Source: Arthrobacter sp. CAN_C5 (GTDB taxonomy: Bacteria; Actinomycetota; Actinomycetes; Actinomycetales; Micrococcaceae). From it: DNA of 64,000 nucleotides. Positions 17,660 to 27,827 of the stretch are shown piece by piece. Position 1 is the first letter of the stretch, and each line of letters begins with the position of its first letter. A model generated the notes under the pieces. It had not been told where the DNA came from. It worked only from the letters and a program-made list of their open reading frames with translations, and did no database searches. The stretch covers positions 3,472,001 through 3,536,000 of the forward strand of contig NZ_JAGGMZ010000001.1 of the NCBI RefSeq assembly GCF_017875735.1, read 5' to 3'. A program made the position numbers and the translations under genes.

Positions 17660-19882
17660 TCATCGCGTTATCCAGGTTCGTCGCGCGCTCACGGCTGCGA
17701 CGCTGTGGCGCACAGCCCTAGCTGAATATACAGCTGCGCTGATGAGGCCCTGCTCCTGCGGGTCAGTTCGGGCTGAGGGGTCGAGCCACACCTGGGCGTC
17801 AGGGTGCAGGGGCAAGACACGGAGGATCAGTTCGCGGGGGGCTTCCTCAGCTGGCCCCAGATCGACCGTCCACGAAGTGCCGTCCCAGAACCGGTCGGCA
17901 ATCACCCGCCCGTCGGCTTCGAGCACCGCGACATCGCCCACCCAGTCGATCTCCAGTTCCAGTGCGGACTCCGCGATAGCCTCCGAAGGGAGCTGAAGCC
18001 GAAAGGCGGCACCCTCGTTCACCAGCATCTCGTGACCCGGCGCGCTGGCCCTCCCCTGATGTGAGCCGTACCCGGGTGCTGGCGGTTTGGCTGTCTGGAG
18101 TTGTTCGGCCGTAACCGGCCGCCGTCCGGGGTGAGACCGGACCGTCGGTTCAGTCGGCGTCAGGGAGACGAATGCGAGCGAGTCGGTATCGAAGATCTGC
18201 GGCGGAGGTCCTGGCGTCCGCACCCAGGTGACGACGTCGTCGTCGGCGGCATCCAGTTCGTCTGCGGAGAGGTAGAGGGTGCCGTCCACCACCCACGCCA
18301 GATCCGCGGTTGCGGATGGAAGGACGACGACGGCGTCGTCACCTACCGCGTGGACGAACACCTGGTCATTCGGTGGGCGGAGCACCGTCCCATCCTCCAA
18401 AGCGACAGCCACCGAGGCCCCTGGTTCCGCCGTCAACACCGCCACGGTGCCCCCGACCGGCCGGTCAAGGAGCGTGAGGAGGCTGGCCGTCGCCCACTGG
18501 ATGGTCAGTTTCCCCACTTCGAGCCTGAACGGCCACCGTGCGACAGTTCCAGGGAAGATGGTGATCGGCTGGTCGGGGAAGCTCAGCGATTCCTTGCCGA
18601 GCTGCAGGTCGAACGTGGCCCCGGGCAGTGGGCTGAGTGGGTCGTGCGGCTGGTGACAGTTGATGAAGACAAACCCGCTGGTGCCATCGCTGCGGACCGC
18701 CCACCGGAGCACCTCCTTGTCCTGCACTCCCCCCGGCATTCGGTCCGGCAGGGAGGAAGGCATCGTCGCCAACCGGCTTCCGACCGCTGCGAGGAACGCA
18801 TGCTGCCGTCGCAGCATGGCGTGGGTTTCGTTGAGTCGGCCCGAGGCGCCGACCGGGGCGTGGAAGTCGTAGTCGAACTCCGGCATGTCATTGGGGTAGC
18901 CGGTGGATTGTGATTCCTGGAGTCCGGGACCCGGGTTGGTTCCCCCGACGTACATGTAGTATCCCTGCCAGGCCGACCCGTTGCCGATCTTTGCGTTGGC
19001 GACGGCAGCGATATCGGCGCCGGAGAGCAGTGGACGGCGGTGATAGGCCGTGGCCATTCCGCCGCCAAGCTCACAGGTCACCGGCGGGAACTGGGGCGAG
19101 ACGGTCCCGCGGCTGTCTGGCCGCTGGCCACCGTTCATCAGGAGGATGTCCGCGCCGATTCCGGGATCGTCCCACACATGGGAGAAGAAGTAGTGTTCAC
19201 GGAACGTCGGGTCCCAGTCGGCGTCGGCGTCAACCCAGAATCCGTCCGCGTACCCTCCGTACATGGGCAGCACCTCATCCGGCGGCAGTTCCGCGCTGCC
19301 CCAGCCCGTCGCCATCCACAGCGGGGCGGACATCCCACAGTCGCGTGCCATCCGCTTCAGGGTGAGGATGTGCTGGGGCTGGTCATAGATCTCAATTTCC
19401 AGCTGGATCCCGATGATGCGCGAGGTGTCACCGAAACGCCCGGGAAGCTGCGCCGCGATCGCCGTGAACCACCCGCGGACCAGCTCCAGGTACGGTGGGT
19501 CATCCGTCCGATGCTGGACCGGCGCATTCTGGACCCAGTCGGGGAACCCACCGTTGCGGACCTCGCCGTGGCACCACGGTCCGATCCGGAGCACCACGTC
19601 CAGATCGTGGGCGGCGCACAGCTCGACAAACGCTGCGAGGTCGAGGTGGCCGGCGAAGTCCGGCGGCTGCTCGCTCTGCGGTTGGTGGTGGATCCAGAAC
19701 ACATAGGTGGCGACGGTGGTGATGCCACCGGCCCGCATTGCCTGCAGTCGGCGGGCCCAGTCCCGGCGTGGAACACGGCTGAAGTGAAACTCGCCCGACA
19801 CCGGGATGTAGGGGGCGCCGTCGCGTTCCAGATAGCGGGTGGTCAGGCCAATCCGGGTGTGTTGATCGTGAAGGTTCGCCAT
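17660..19882 (-). CDS. GH35 family beta-galactosidase-like protein
   Basis: A 740-residue cytoplasmic protein with an N-terminal GH35 TIM barrel (PVSGEFHFSRVPRRDWARRL, about 27-46; GPWCHGEVRNGGFPDWV, about 101-117) and C-terminal beta-rich domains. GH35 enzymes release terminal beta-galactose. The segment aligned with the acid/base motif QxENE reads QLEIE (160-164): Glu164 is kept, but the usual Asn before it is Ile. A candidate nucleophile is the Glu in TCELGGGMATAYHRRP (inference). The ATG at 19882 (MANLHDQHTR) with GAGG ahead was chosen over a GTG at 19954. No LacI regulator or sugar transporter is adjacent. Confidence 0.85.
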   Translation of the reverse strand: MANLHDQHTRIGLTTRYLERDGAPYIPVSGEFHFSRVPRRDWARRLQAMRAGGITTVATYVFWIHHQPQSEQPPDFAGHLDLAAFVELCAAHDLDVVLRIGPWCHGEVRNGGFPDWVQNAPVQHRTDDPPYLELVRGWFTAIAAQLPGRFGDTSRIIGIQLEIEIYDQPQHILTLKRMARDCGMSAPLWMATGWGSAELPPDEVLPMYGGYADGFWVDADADWDPTFREHYFFSHVWDDPGIGADILLMNGGQRPDSRGTVSPQFPPVTCELGGGMATAYHRRPLLSGADIAAVANAKIGNGSAWQGYYMYVGGTNPGPGLQESQSTGYPNDMPEFDYDFHAPVGASGRLNETHAMLRRQHAFLAAVGSRLATMPSSLPDRMPGGVQDKEVLRWAVRSDGTSGFVFINCHQPHDPLSPLPGATFDLQLGKESLSFPDQPITIFPGTVARWPFRLEVGKLTIQWATASLLTLLDRPVGGTVAVLTAEPGASVAVALEDGTVLRPPNDQVFVHAVGDDAVVVLPSATADLAWVVDGTLYLSADELDAADDDVVTWVRTPGPPPQIFDTDSLAFVSLTPTEPTVRSHPGRRPVTAEQLQTAKPPAPGYGSHQGRASAPGHEMLVNEGAAFRLQLPSEAIAESALELEIDWVGDVAVLEADGRVIADRFWDGTSWTVDLGPAEEAPRELILRVLPLHPDAQVWLDPSARTDPQEQGLISAAVYSARAVRHSVAAVSARRTWITR

Positions 19883-19984
19883 CGTCGGCCTCGTCTGCGC
19901 GGCTGTCCAGGGCCGATGGGTCAGGGACAGTGGGGACGTCGTTGGCGGGTTCACCCTGACACCCTATCCCGGAGCGCGTCCGTG

Positions 19985-20020
19985 GGGACGGACCTCAGCC
20001 CGGGCGGTGAGGTCCGTCCC
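19985..20020 (-). terminator. Terminator after hmp
   Basis: A perfect 13 bp stem (19985-19997 with 20008-20020) with a 10-base loop lies 64 bases after the hmp stop codon on its strand, before the GH35 promoter region. Confidence 0.75.
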
Positions 20021-20083
20021 AACAGGGGCCAGTGCCCTTTTTATACCCCTAGATCAGCCAGAGGAACTGCTGCGCGATCGGGA

Positions 20084-21289
20084 TTACTGGAAGTCGGCGA
20101 GCCAAAGGTCGGGGCCGAAGACCTCGTACTGGATGTCTTTCGCGGGGATACCGCGCAGGATGAGTGAACTGCGCACCGATTGCATGAAGGCCAGGGGTCC
20201 GCACAGGTAGTACTCGGCGTCGTCGGGCAGCGCCAGGGTGCTCAGATCCATAAAGCCTGCGAGTTCGCCCGGCGGGGTCTCGTCTTGTGACGGTTCAAGC
20301 AACCAGGTGGTGAGCGACGCGTCAGCAAGGCCCGCCAGGTCCGCGCTCACCTGGTCCTTCAGGGCAAAGGAAGCGTTTGAATTGTCTGCGTGCAGCAGAG
20401 TCACGCTGCGGGTGGACTCGGACTGGGCGAGGTGGGAGATCATCCCTGCCATCGGTGTGATGCCGATCCCCGCGCTGGCGAATACCACCGGCCTGCCGCC
20501 GGCAGCGAGCACCACGTCGCCGAAAGGGGCCGAGAGCACCACCTCATCCCCCACCTCGACGCTCGAGCACAACAGGTTGGACACCTCACCGTCGGGGGTG
20601 GGAAGGCCATGAACCCGTTTGACGGAGAACTGCCGGTGCAGACCGTCATCAGCCTGGGTGAGGCTGTACTGCCGCGGCTGGTGGATGCCGTCGGGCATCA
20701 GGGCCTTCAACGTTACGTATTGGCCGGGCAACGACGGTTTCACCTCACGGGCGTCGATGCGCTCCACGACAAAAGTGACGACGTCGTCGGTTTCCTGAAT
20801 CTTCTCGGTGACCCGCCAGGTGCGCCAGACGGATTCCGGTGTCAGGTTTACGGCGGCGTACATGGTGCGTTCCTGGTTGATCAGCATGTTGGCCATCAGC
20901 CAGTACACCTCGTCCCAGGCAGCTGCCACCACCGCTGTCACAGCATCTCCAAGAACGTCGACGATTGCCCACATGAGATGTTCGTGCACCACCTGGTACT
21001 GATCTGCTTGAAGCCCCAGTGAGACATGCTTGTGGGAAATCCGCGACATCAGGTGATCCGGCATTTCGTCGGGCTGATTCACCAGCATGCCGGCGAAGGC
21101 AGCAACGGATCCAGCCAGCGCCTGCTGCTGTCGTCCATCCGCCTGGTTTCCGCGGTTGAAGAGCCCGTCCAGCAACTCCGGCCGGTCCTCGAACATGTGG
21201 ACATAGAACCGCTTAGCGATTTCGCCGATATTCTCGCCAACAACCGGAAGCGTCGCTGCGATGACCGGCCGGGATGTATCAGAAAGCAT
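20084..21289 (-). CDS. hmp: Flavohaemoglobin, nitric oxide dioxygenase
   Basis: Converts nitric oxide and O2 to nitrate using NAD(P)H; protects against nitrosative stress in the cytoplasm. The 401-residue protein has an N-terminal globin domain (about 1-140; distal Tyr29 in KRFYVHMF, proximal His88 in SHKHVSLG), an FAD-binding barrel (about 150-255, with RQYSLTQ), and a C-terminal NAD domain (FASAGIGITPMAGMI, YYLCGPLAFM). The ATG at 21289 has AAGGAC six bases ahead. It lies 86 bases downstream of a cupin and a universal stress gene on the same strand, forming a probable stress cluster. Confidence 0.96.
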   Translation of the reverse strand: MLSDTSRPVIAATLPVVGENIGEIAKRFYVHMFEDRPELLDGLFNRGNQADGRQQQALAGSVAAFAGMLVNQPDEMPDHLMSRISHKHVSLGLQADQYQVVHEHLMWAIVDVLGDAVTAVVAAAWDEVYWLMANMLINQERTMYAAVNLTPESVWRTWRVTEKIQETDDVVTFVVERIDAREVKPSLPGQYVTLKALMPDGIHQPRQYSLTQADDGLHRQFSVKRVHGLPTPDGEVSNLLCSSVEVGDEVVLSAPFGDVVLAAGGRPVVFASAGIGITPMAGMISHLAQSESTRSVTLLHADNSNASFALKDQVSADLAGLADASLTTWLLEPSQDETPPGELAGFMDLSTLALPDDAEYYLCGPLAFMQSVRSSLILRGIPAKDIQYEVFGPDLWLADFQ

Positions 21290-21375
21290 TTGGGTCCTTA
21301 GTTTGGTGGTGACGAGAGTCTTGATGTGGTGGCGAGCGCCCGAGAGCGTCCGCGGTCCCCTGCTGGGAGCACTTT

Positions 21376-21708
21376 TTACTGGTGTTTGGCGACGGTCAGG
21401 AGCACTACCGAGTCTTCAATTGCCTCCAGGGCGTGCCGTGAATCGGGAACAACAAGGAGATCGCCGGGTAACCCGTTCCAGGTATCCTGCCCAGCGGTCA
21501 ATTCCACGCGACCGTGGAGCACTTGCACGGTCGCTTCACCCGGATTCTCGTGTTCGCTCAGTCGGCTGCCGCCCCGGAGCGCGATCACGGTTTGGCGCAT
21601 GACCTTCTCAGGCCCACCGACTATGGTGTGCGCGCTGCGGCCACTCGGTGCGTGCACAGCGATCTCCAGTTGATGGCTCTGCAGCGCGGTCAGGGACGTT
21701 TTACTCAA
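21376..21708 (-). CDS. Small cupin domain protein
   Basis: A 110-residue single-domain cupin. The two cupin motifs are partly visible: GGSRLSEHENPGEATVQVLHG and PGDLLVVPDSRHALEAIEDS. Such proteins can bind a metal or act as small sensors; function unknown. The start is TTG 21708, which overlaps the stop of the universal stress gene (TTGA). It is chosen because the encoded start SKTSLTAL fits the usual N-terminus for this group and no ATG is available before the cupin core. Translational coupling to the upstream gene is likely. Confidence 0.8.
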   Translation of the reverse strand: MSKTSLTALQSHQLEIAVHAPSGRSAHTIVGGPEKVMRQTVIALRGGSRLSEHENPGEATVQVLHGRVELTAGQDTWNGLPGDLLVVPDSRHALEAIEDSVVLLTVAKHQ

Positions 21709-22208
21709 TTGACTTGACCAGCGGAGGCTCCCACGCCGGGCAGGGTGCCGGAGCCAGCTGTTGCTGTCTCCAGGCCACCATGTGAGACGAGGACGGGGCA
21801 AGGGGCCCGCTCGGCGACCGTTGAACTCACCGATCCCAGCAGCAGGCCTGCAAATCCACCGTGTCCCCGTGAGCCGACGACCACCATCGAGGCACGCTCG
21901 CTCTCGTCAATGAGCACTTTCGCAGCGTTTCCTTGACGAATACGGCGGTCAACCACGGCGGGAATTCCTTCGGGGAACGCATCAATCAGCGCCTGGTCGA
22001 GTGCCTTCCCCGCTACTTCCTCATAGTTCCAATCCAGGGGCGTGTACACGCTGAGGGCAACGGGGTGGTGCCACGCTGCAACGGCATGAACCACGTCGCC
22101 CGCGAGCGGAACCAGACTCATCGCCAGCTGCAGGGCGGCAACAGACGACGGTGACCCATCCACGCCGACCACAATGGCACGTTGGTGGGCGTCGGATGGT
22201 GTTTCCAT
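21705..22208 (-). CDS. Universal stress protein (UspA family)
   Basis: A 167-residue single-domain Usp protein. The N-terminal strand IVVGVDGSPSSVAAL and the ATP-binding loop VVVGSRGHGGFAGLLLGSVSSTVAERAPCPVLV (G-2x-G-9x-G-S/T type) indicate the ATP-binding subgroup. These proteins help survival in stress and stasis. The ATG at 22208 has AAGGAT seven bases ahead; the frame opens further upstream without similarity. The 4-base overlap with the cupin gene and the nearby hmp suggest a common oxygen- or NO-stress role (inference). Confidence 0.92.
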   Translation of the reverse strand: METPSDAHQRAIVVGVDGSPSSVAALQLAMSLVPLAGDVVHAVAAWHHPVALSVYTPLDWNYEEVAGKALDQALIDAFPEGIPAVVDRRIRQGNAAKVLIDESERASMVVVGSRGHGGFAGLLLGSVSSTVAERAPCPVLVSHGGLETATAGSGTLPGVGASAGQVN

Positions 22209-22421
22209 GGGTGATCCTTTTTCTTGGGGATGCTGCTCCTTCAATGGTGTTCCCCGCGGGCGTGGAGCGGTAGGGCCGAAGTGCCCCCCTTGTGGTTTGG
22301 CGTGACGCACGGCATGCAGGCAGGCAGGCAGCAAGGGCGGAGGAAATCCGGAGCCGGGGCAGCCAGGGGCTCCGCTAAAAGCTTGTTGGACGGGGGCAAC
22401 GGATCACTCGAACCTGAGGGT

Positions 22422-22958
22422 TCAGGAGCATGACTCTTTCGCCATGGTCATCTTGACCCGGGTATCAGTGACCTTGATGTTGGGCTGCTGTTCGTAGCGC
22501 ACGTCTATCCCGGAGGCCGTTCCCTGGCGAACCTCGGCGGGGATGGACACGGCTACCACGATGTTGACCTGCTCTCCAGGATCAATGACGTATCCCTCAG
22601 CCGGTAGGGCCTGATCCAACCGGACCCGAATCTCCGGGTCTTTGGTCAGTGTCGAGCTCACGCCGATGGCGGTGCCCGGACCAGGTTCCATGGGAATGAT
22701 GTAGGCGTCCTCGATCAGGATGTCCTTGGCATCCAGCAGGGTCACAGCCATGATGGTTACCGGCTGGTCGCCGTTGTTGTTGATTACTTCACCGACGACG
22801 GCCGTTCCCTCACTGGGTGGGACATCCACAAAGCACATTTCATCGAGGCCTTCATCCGTGAGGATGCTGGAGTATCCCGGGCTGAGGGAACAACCGGCCC
22901 CGGCGATCAGGAAGCCCAAGGCCAGAGAGGTGGCTGCGCTCTGTCGCATCGAATACAT
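22422..22958 (-). CDS. Putative lipoprotein of unknown function
   Basis: A 178-residue exported protein. The signal peptide (MYSMRQSAATSLALGFLIAG) ends in a lipobox AGAGC with Cys23. The mature part has beta-rich segments and resembles an immunoglobulin-like fold (GEVINNNGDQPVTIMAVTLLDA), with a second Cys at the tail (KESCS). The ATG at 22958 is preceded by GGAGGG, an excellent ribosome binding site. I do not recognise a family. It stands between the universal stress gene and tRNA-Thr. Confidence 0.8.
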   Translation of the reverse strand: MYSMRQSAATSLALGFLIAGAGCSLSPGYSSILTDEGLDEMCFVDVPPSEGTAVVGEVINNNGDQPVTIMAVTLLDAKDILIEDAYIIPMEPGPGTAIGVSSTLTKDPEIRVRLDQALPAEGYVIDPGEQVNIVVAVSIPAEVRQGTASGIDVRYEQQPNIKVTDTRVKMTMAKESCS

Positions 22959-23108
22959 CAGATTCCCTCCAACATTTGTTGAGAGGCTTCAGTATTTCCG
23001 CCGACCCAGATTGATCGACGTCGATTTTGGCCCCCGGCCCAGACGCGCCGTTTCACGAAGCTAAGCAGTCCGGAACGGTTGGCACAAGAGGCGCAGCGGA
23101 GAAATTGG

Positions 23109-23185
23109 TGGAGCCTCCTGCCGGATTCGAACCGGCGACCCCCTGTTTACAAGACAGGTGCTCTGGCCAACTGAGCTAAGGAGGC
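23109..23185 (-). tRNA. tRNA-Thr (anticodon TGT)
   Basis: The minus strand folds into a full cloverleaf: acceptor stem GCCTCCT/AGGAGGC, D arm AGCTCAGTTGGCCAGAGC, anticodon stem CCTGT/ACAGG with loop CTTGTAA (anticodon TGT, reads ACA and related Thr codons), T arm GCCGGTTCGAATCCGGC, and an encoded CCA end. Discriminator base is T. Confidence 0.97.
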
Positions 23186-23276
23186 GAACTACTGGCAGAG
23201 CCAGCTGGCGCCGTCGTCCAGAAAACCGGCCGATTGCGCACAGTCCAGATTAGCCCAGCCGAAGCGTCAGCGAAAA

Positions 23277-24140
23277 CTAGCCCTTGGCGTCGATCTTCTC
23301 CTGCGTGAATTCCGCGAAATTGTCAATGGCCTCGGGCACCGCTTCGCCATCCACGTAGATGGTCGGCGTCCCGGTGATGCCGTCCAGCTCGGCCGCTTCG
23401 GTGGTGAAGTTGACCCAGGGCCGGAAGGTGCCCTCGGACAGGCACGTGGAAATATCTGCCGCACCCACCGTCGAAGCGAGACTCGCCAGCCCGGCGTCGT
23501 CGAGCTCGCCGTTCTCATAGTTGGCGAACACCCCGGTGGAGTAGTCGAAGTACGCCTCGGGGGATTCCTCGGCGACGCAGGCGAGGGCATTCGCGCCCCG
23601 TGAGGAGAAGTCGGTGGACGAGTTGCGGTCCAGATAGGCCACGTTGCGGTGCTCCATTGTGATCTCACCGGCGTCGAGCCAGGTCCTGATCTGCTCCGCG
23701 TGGGTGCTCTCAAACTCGGCGCAGAATACGCAGTTTACGTCCACATAGGAGACCACCTGGACCGGCTCAGCATCGGCCGAAGCAGCGATGCCTGGCGGCA
23801 GTTCCCCGGCAGGTCGTGGGTCGGTCGGCAGGGTCGCCAGGTCGACGTTTCCTGTCTCGAAGGATTCCATCCCGGTGCTCGACGAAAGCACAATCCCGCC
23901 ATGTTCATTGCCGCCGGACGGTGCCGGGCCGGCGTCGGGCACCTGCCCGCGGATGGTGTTGGTGACGATCAGCGCCACGACCACCAGGATGGCCGCCACA
24001 GCCGCCACCACCCCCCATCGGATGAGAAGACCCTTGCGCTTTTCCTGGCGTTCATGGGCCTCGCGAAGCAACCTCGCCTGCTCGCGGGCTTGCGCCGAGC
24101 GCTGCGATTTGGACGGTTTTTGGCTGGAGCTGGGCGTCAT
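23277..24140 (-). CDS. Membrane-anchored DsbA-like thioredoxin-fold protein
   Basis: A 287-residue thiol oxidoreductase or isomerase-like protein. It has a basic N-terminus (about 1-37), one membrane helix (about 38-61), and an extracytoplasmic DsbA/Thioredoxin_4 domain with the active site CVFC (Cys137, Cys140) and the cis-Pro loop GITGTPTIYVDGEAVP. In actinobacteria such proteins introduce or carry disulfide bonds in exported proteins. The ATG at 24140 has GAGGAC close ahead. It is divergent from otsA; the 129-base region between them holds two palindromes. Confidence 0.93.
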   Translation of the reverse strand: MTPSSSQKPSKSQRSAQAREQARLLREAHERQEKRKGLLIRWGVVAAVAAILVVVALIVTNTIRGQVPDAGPAPSGGNEHGGIVLSSSTGMESFETGNVDLATLPTDPRPAGELPPGIAASADAEPVQVVSYVDVNCVFCAEFESTHAEQIRTWLDAGEITMEHRNVAYLDRNSSTDFSSRGANALACVAEESPEAYFDYSTGVFANYENGELDDAGLASLASTVGAADISTCLSEGTFRPWVNFTTEAAELDGITGTPTIYVDGEAVPEAIDNFAEFTQEKIDAKG

Positions 24141-24199
24141 CAGTCCTCGTCATCGTTGGGTACGCGTAGTCTCAAGCTTAGCGAGCCATCGCCTGCCGC

Positions 24200-24253
24200 C
24201 GACGACTGAACAGTCGTCGCCGCCCAAACGGTAAAGTACTAAGTAGGCCTACT
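24200..24253. promoter_or_regulatory. Two palindromes in the dsbA-like/otsA divergent promoter region
   Basis: CGACGACTG-AA-CAGTCGTCG (24200-24219, 9 bp perfect arms) and AGTAGGCCTACT (24242-24253, 12 bp perfect) lie ahead of otsA; the second is 16 bases before the GTG. They look like operator sites, but no regulator is known from the sequence. Confidence 0.45.
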
Positions 24254-24269
24254 ATGTGCAGGAGTCAGC

Positions 24270-25742
24270 GTGCCGTCAGCTACACCCCCGTCCGATAACA
24301 CCACCGCCTACGGCGAATTCGAGTTCATTGTGGTGTCCAACCGTTTGCCGGTCGACCGGGTGGACACCAACGGCAGCAGTTCCTGGCGTCGCTCCCCCGG
24401 TGGCCTGGTCACTGCCCTGGCACCTGTCATGGCCAAGGCCGACGGCGCGTGGGTGGGCTGGCACGGCGCACCCGATGAATCCCTCGACGCGTTCGACCAC
24501 GACGACATGCGTCTGGTCCCCGTGCACCTCACCGCCGACGAAGTGGAGTTCTACTACGAGGGCTTCTCCAACGCCACCCTGTGGCCGCTATACCACGACG
24601 TGATTGCCCCCCCGGAGTTTCACCGTCACTGGTGGGATTCCTACCGCCGGGTCAACGAACGCTTCGCTGAAGCCACCGCTGCGGTCGCTGCCGAGGGCGC
24701 CACGGTCTGGGTACAGGACTACCAGATGCAGTTGGTACCCAAAATGCTGCGCGCGGCCCGGCCCGACCTGAAGATTGGCTTCTTCAACCACATCCCGTTT
24801 CCCCCGTTGGAGATCTTCGCCCAACTGCCCTGGCGCCGCCAGGTGATCGAGGGCCTTCTGGGCGCCGACCTGATCGGATTCCAGCGCCCCAGCGACGCCA
24901 GCAACTTCCTGCGTTGCGTCCGACGCTTCGTTGGGCACACGGTCAAGCAGCAGCAGGTGCACGTCGAGCTGGAAGAGGGCGGCCCCAGTTACACCTCTCG
25001 GGCTGAGGCCTTCCCGATCTCGATCGACGTCGACCAGATCATCACGCTCGCCAACCGCGAGGACATCATTGAACGGTCCAAGGAGATCCGCCGTGAGCTC
25101 GGCAACCCGAAGCACATCCTGCTCGGCGTCGACCGGCTCGACTACACCAAGGGGATCGGCCACCGGCTCAAGGCCTACGAGGAGCTCCTCGCCGACGGGC
25201 ATGTCAAGGTGGAAGATGCCGCGCTGATCCAGGTGGCAAGCCCCAGCCGGGAACGGGTCGAACAGTACCGGTTGCTGCGCGAGGAAATCGAGGGAGCCGT
25301 CGGGCGGATCAACGGCACCTACGACACCATCAAGAACACCGCCATCCGCTACCTGCACCACAGCTACCCGGTGGAAGAGATGGTTGCCCTGTACCTGGCC
25401 GCCGACGTCATGCTGATCACCGCCCTGCGCGACGGCATGAACCTGGTGGCCAAGGAATACGTGGCAGCGCGCACCAGCAACAGGGGTGCGCTGGTGCTCA
25501 GCGAGTTCGCCGGGGCCGCCGACACCCTCCGCCAGGCGGTCCTGATCAACCCGCACGACATCGACGGACTCAAGGCCGCAATTGTCACCGCGGTGAACAT
25601 GAGCCCGGCCGAAGCGACCCGGCGGATGCGCATCATGCGCCGCCAGGTATTGCAGAACGACGTCGAACGATGGTCCCAGGCCTTCCTCGCAGCGCTGCAG
25701 GCGGGCAACCAAGAGAACCCCCAGGAGACACCGCATGCCTGA
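24270..25742 (+). CDS. otsA: Trehalose-6-phosphate synthase
   Basis: Makes trehalose-6-phosphate from UDP-glucose (or ADP/GDP-glucose) and glucose-6-phosphate; GT20 family, cytoplasmic. The 490-residue length is normal. Motifs: VVSNRLPVDRV near residue 20, WVGWHG, VWVQDYQMQLVP, GVDRLDYTKGIGHRL, and the C-terminal LVAKEYVAAR region that binds the nucleotide sugar. The start is GTG 24270 with GCAGGAG ahead. It overlaps otsB by 8 bases, so the pair is translationally coupled. Confidence 0.97.
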   Translation: MPSATPPSDNTTAYGEFEFIVVSNRLPVDRVDTNGSSSWRRSPGGLVTALAPVMAKADGAWVGWHGAPDESLDAFDHDDMRLVPVHLTADEVEFYYEGFSNATLWPLYHDVIAPPEFHRHWWDSYRRVNERFAEATAAVAAEGATVWVQDYQMQLVPKMLRAARPDLKIGFFNHIPFPPLEIFAQLPWRRQVIEGLLGADLIGFQRPSDASNFLRCVRRFVGHTVKQQQVHVELEEGGPSYTSRAEAFPISIDVDQIITLANREDIIERSKEIRRELGNPKHILLGVDRLDYTKGIGHRLKAYEELLADGHVKVEDAALIQVASPSRERVEQYRLLREEIEGAVGRINGTYDTIKNTAIRYLHHSYPVEEMVALYLAADVMLITALRDGMNLVAKEYVAARTSNRGALVLSEFAGAADTLRQAVLINPHDIDGLKAAIVTAVNMSPAEATRRMRIMRRQVLQNDVERWSQAFLAALQAGNQENPQETPHA

Positions 25743-26520
25743 GAGCCTGAACCCCGTGCTGCTGAAGGCGCTGGAATCGATCGCCGCCGCCGACCACCTA
25801 CTGATCGCCCTGGACTTCGACGGCACCATGTCACCGCTCGTCCCCCTCGCCGCTGACGCCCGGCCGCTCCCCGGGTCAGCCAGCGCGCTGTCAGCCTTGG
25901 GGCAGCTCCCGGAGACGACGACGGCGCTCGTCTCCGGCCGGGCCCTTGACAGCCTCCGCTCGGTCGCGACCCCCGACCCGGAAACCCTGTTGATCGGTAG
26001 CCACGGCGCCGAGACCTGGACCGGACCCGATGGTGCTCCCCTGACACTGACCGATCAGCAGACCGACCTGCTTCGCCGGGCCACTGCCGCCGTCCAACGC
26101 GTGGTGGATGCCCACGCCGGGACCATGCTCGAGTCCAAGCCCGCCGGCGTCGTCCTCCACACCAGGACCGCTGACGACGACGTCGCGGCAGCCGCAACGG
26201 ACGCGGCCCGCGCCGCACTGGATCAGCTGGAGGGTGCCCACATCACCGATGGCAAGCGCGTATTGGAAACCTCAGTGATCAGTGCCGACAAGGGTCAGGG
26301 CATCAGGTCGCTGCGGGAGTACACCGGTGCCACGGCAGTGCTGTTCGCCGGCGACGATGTCACCGACGAGCATGCATTCGCAGCACTCGAAGCTCAGGAC
26401 CTCGGCATCAAGATCGGTGAAGGGCAGACCCAGGCCGCTCACCGGGTCCATTCACCCGAAGAACTGGTACTGGTCCTGGAGCATTTGCTCACGCTGCGCC
26501 GTGGCAGTGCGCAATCCTGA
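25735..26520 (+). CDS. otsB: Trehalose-6-phosphate phosphatase
   Basis: Dephosphorylates trehalose-6-phosphate to trehalose. The 261-residue HAD-superfamily enzyme has motif I LDFDGTMSP (nucleophile Asp27, acid/base Asp29), Lys in GKRVLETSV, and motif IV GDDVTDEHAF. Its ATG lies inside the otsA 3' end. Together with TreS, the maltokinase-GlgB protein and GlgE further along, the product can feed alpha-glucan synthesis. Confidence 0.96.
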   Translation: MPESLNPVLLKALESIAAADHLLIALDFDGTMSPLVPLAADARPLPGSASALSALGQLPETTTALVSGRALDSLRSVATPDPETLLIGSHGAETWTGPDGAPLTLTDQQTDLLRRATAAVQRVVDAHAGTMLESKPAGVVLHTRTADDDVAAAATDAARAALDQLEGAHITDGKRVLETSVISADKGQGIRSLREYTGATAVLFAGDDVTDEHAFAALEAQDLGIKIGEGQTQAAHRVHSPEELVLVLEHLLTLRRGSAQS

Positions 26521-26660
26521 TTTATCTGCCATACTCGGATTCTGTGACGCACACCACCTGCCGTCTCGATGAGGCGTGGTCAGGGCGACACAGGTAACTG
26601 AATACTCTCCATTCACAACGGATCGTCGGGCACGTACCTGCCCGTGAAAAGGAAAAACAA

Positions 26661-27749
<1,089 letters not shown>

Positions 27750-27782
27750 GCTAGCCCCGCTGTCCGAGCGGAACTGACCCGA

Positions 27783-27827
27783 GTACGGTGGTCTTTGGAT
27801 TGTCTTTCAATTCAGGGGCCACCGTAC
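27783..27827 (+). terminator. Possible terminator after ugpC
   Basis: GTACGGTGG (27783-27791) pairs with CCACCGTAC (27819-27827), a perfect 9 bp stem with a 27-base loop, 34 bases after the ugpC stop. The long loop makes it a weaker candidate. Confidence 0.45.

Noticed and set aside
22310..22340. Short GGCA repeats (GCAGGCAGGCAGGCAGC)
   Set aside because: A short simple repeat between two genes; no length or context that suggests function.
24588..25829. 413-codon open frame on the minus strand across otsA
   Set aside because: It is opposite to otsA, which has all family motifs. In GC-rich DNA the opposite strand often stays open. The translated sequence looks like no protein family.
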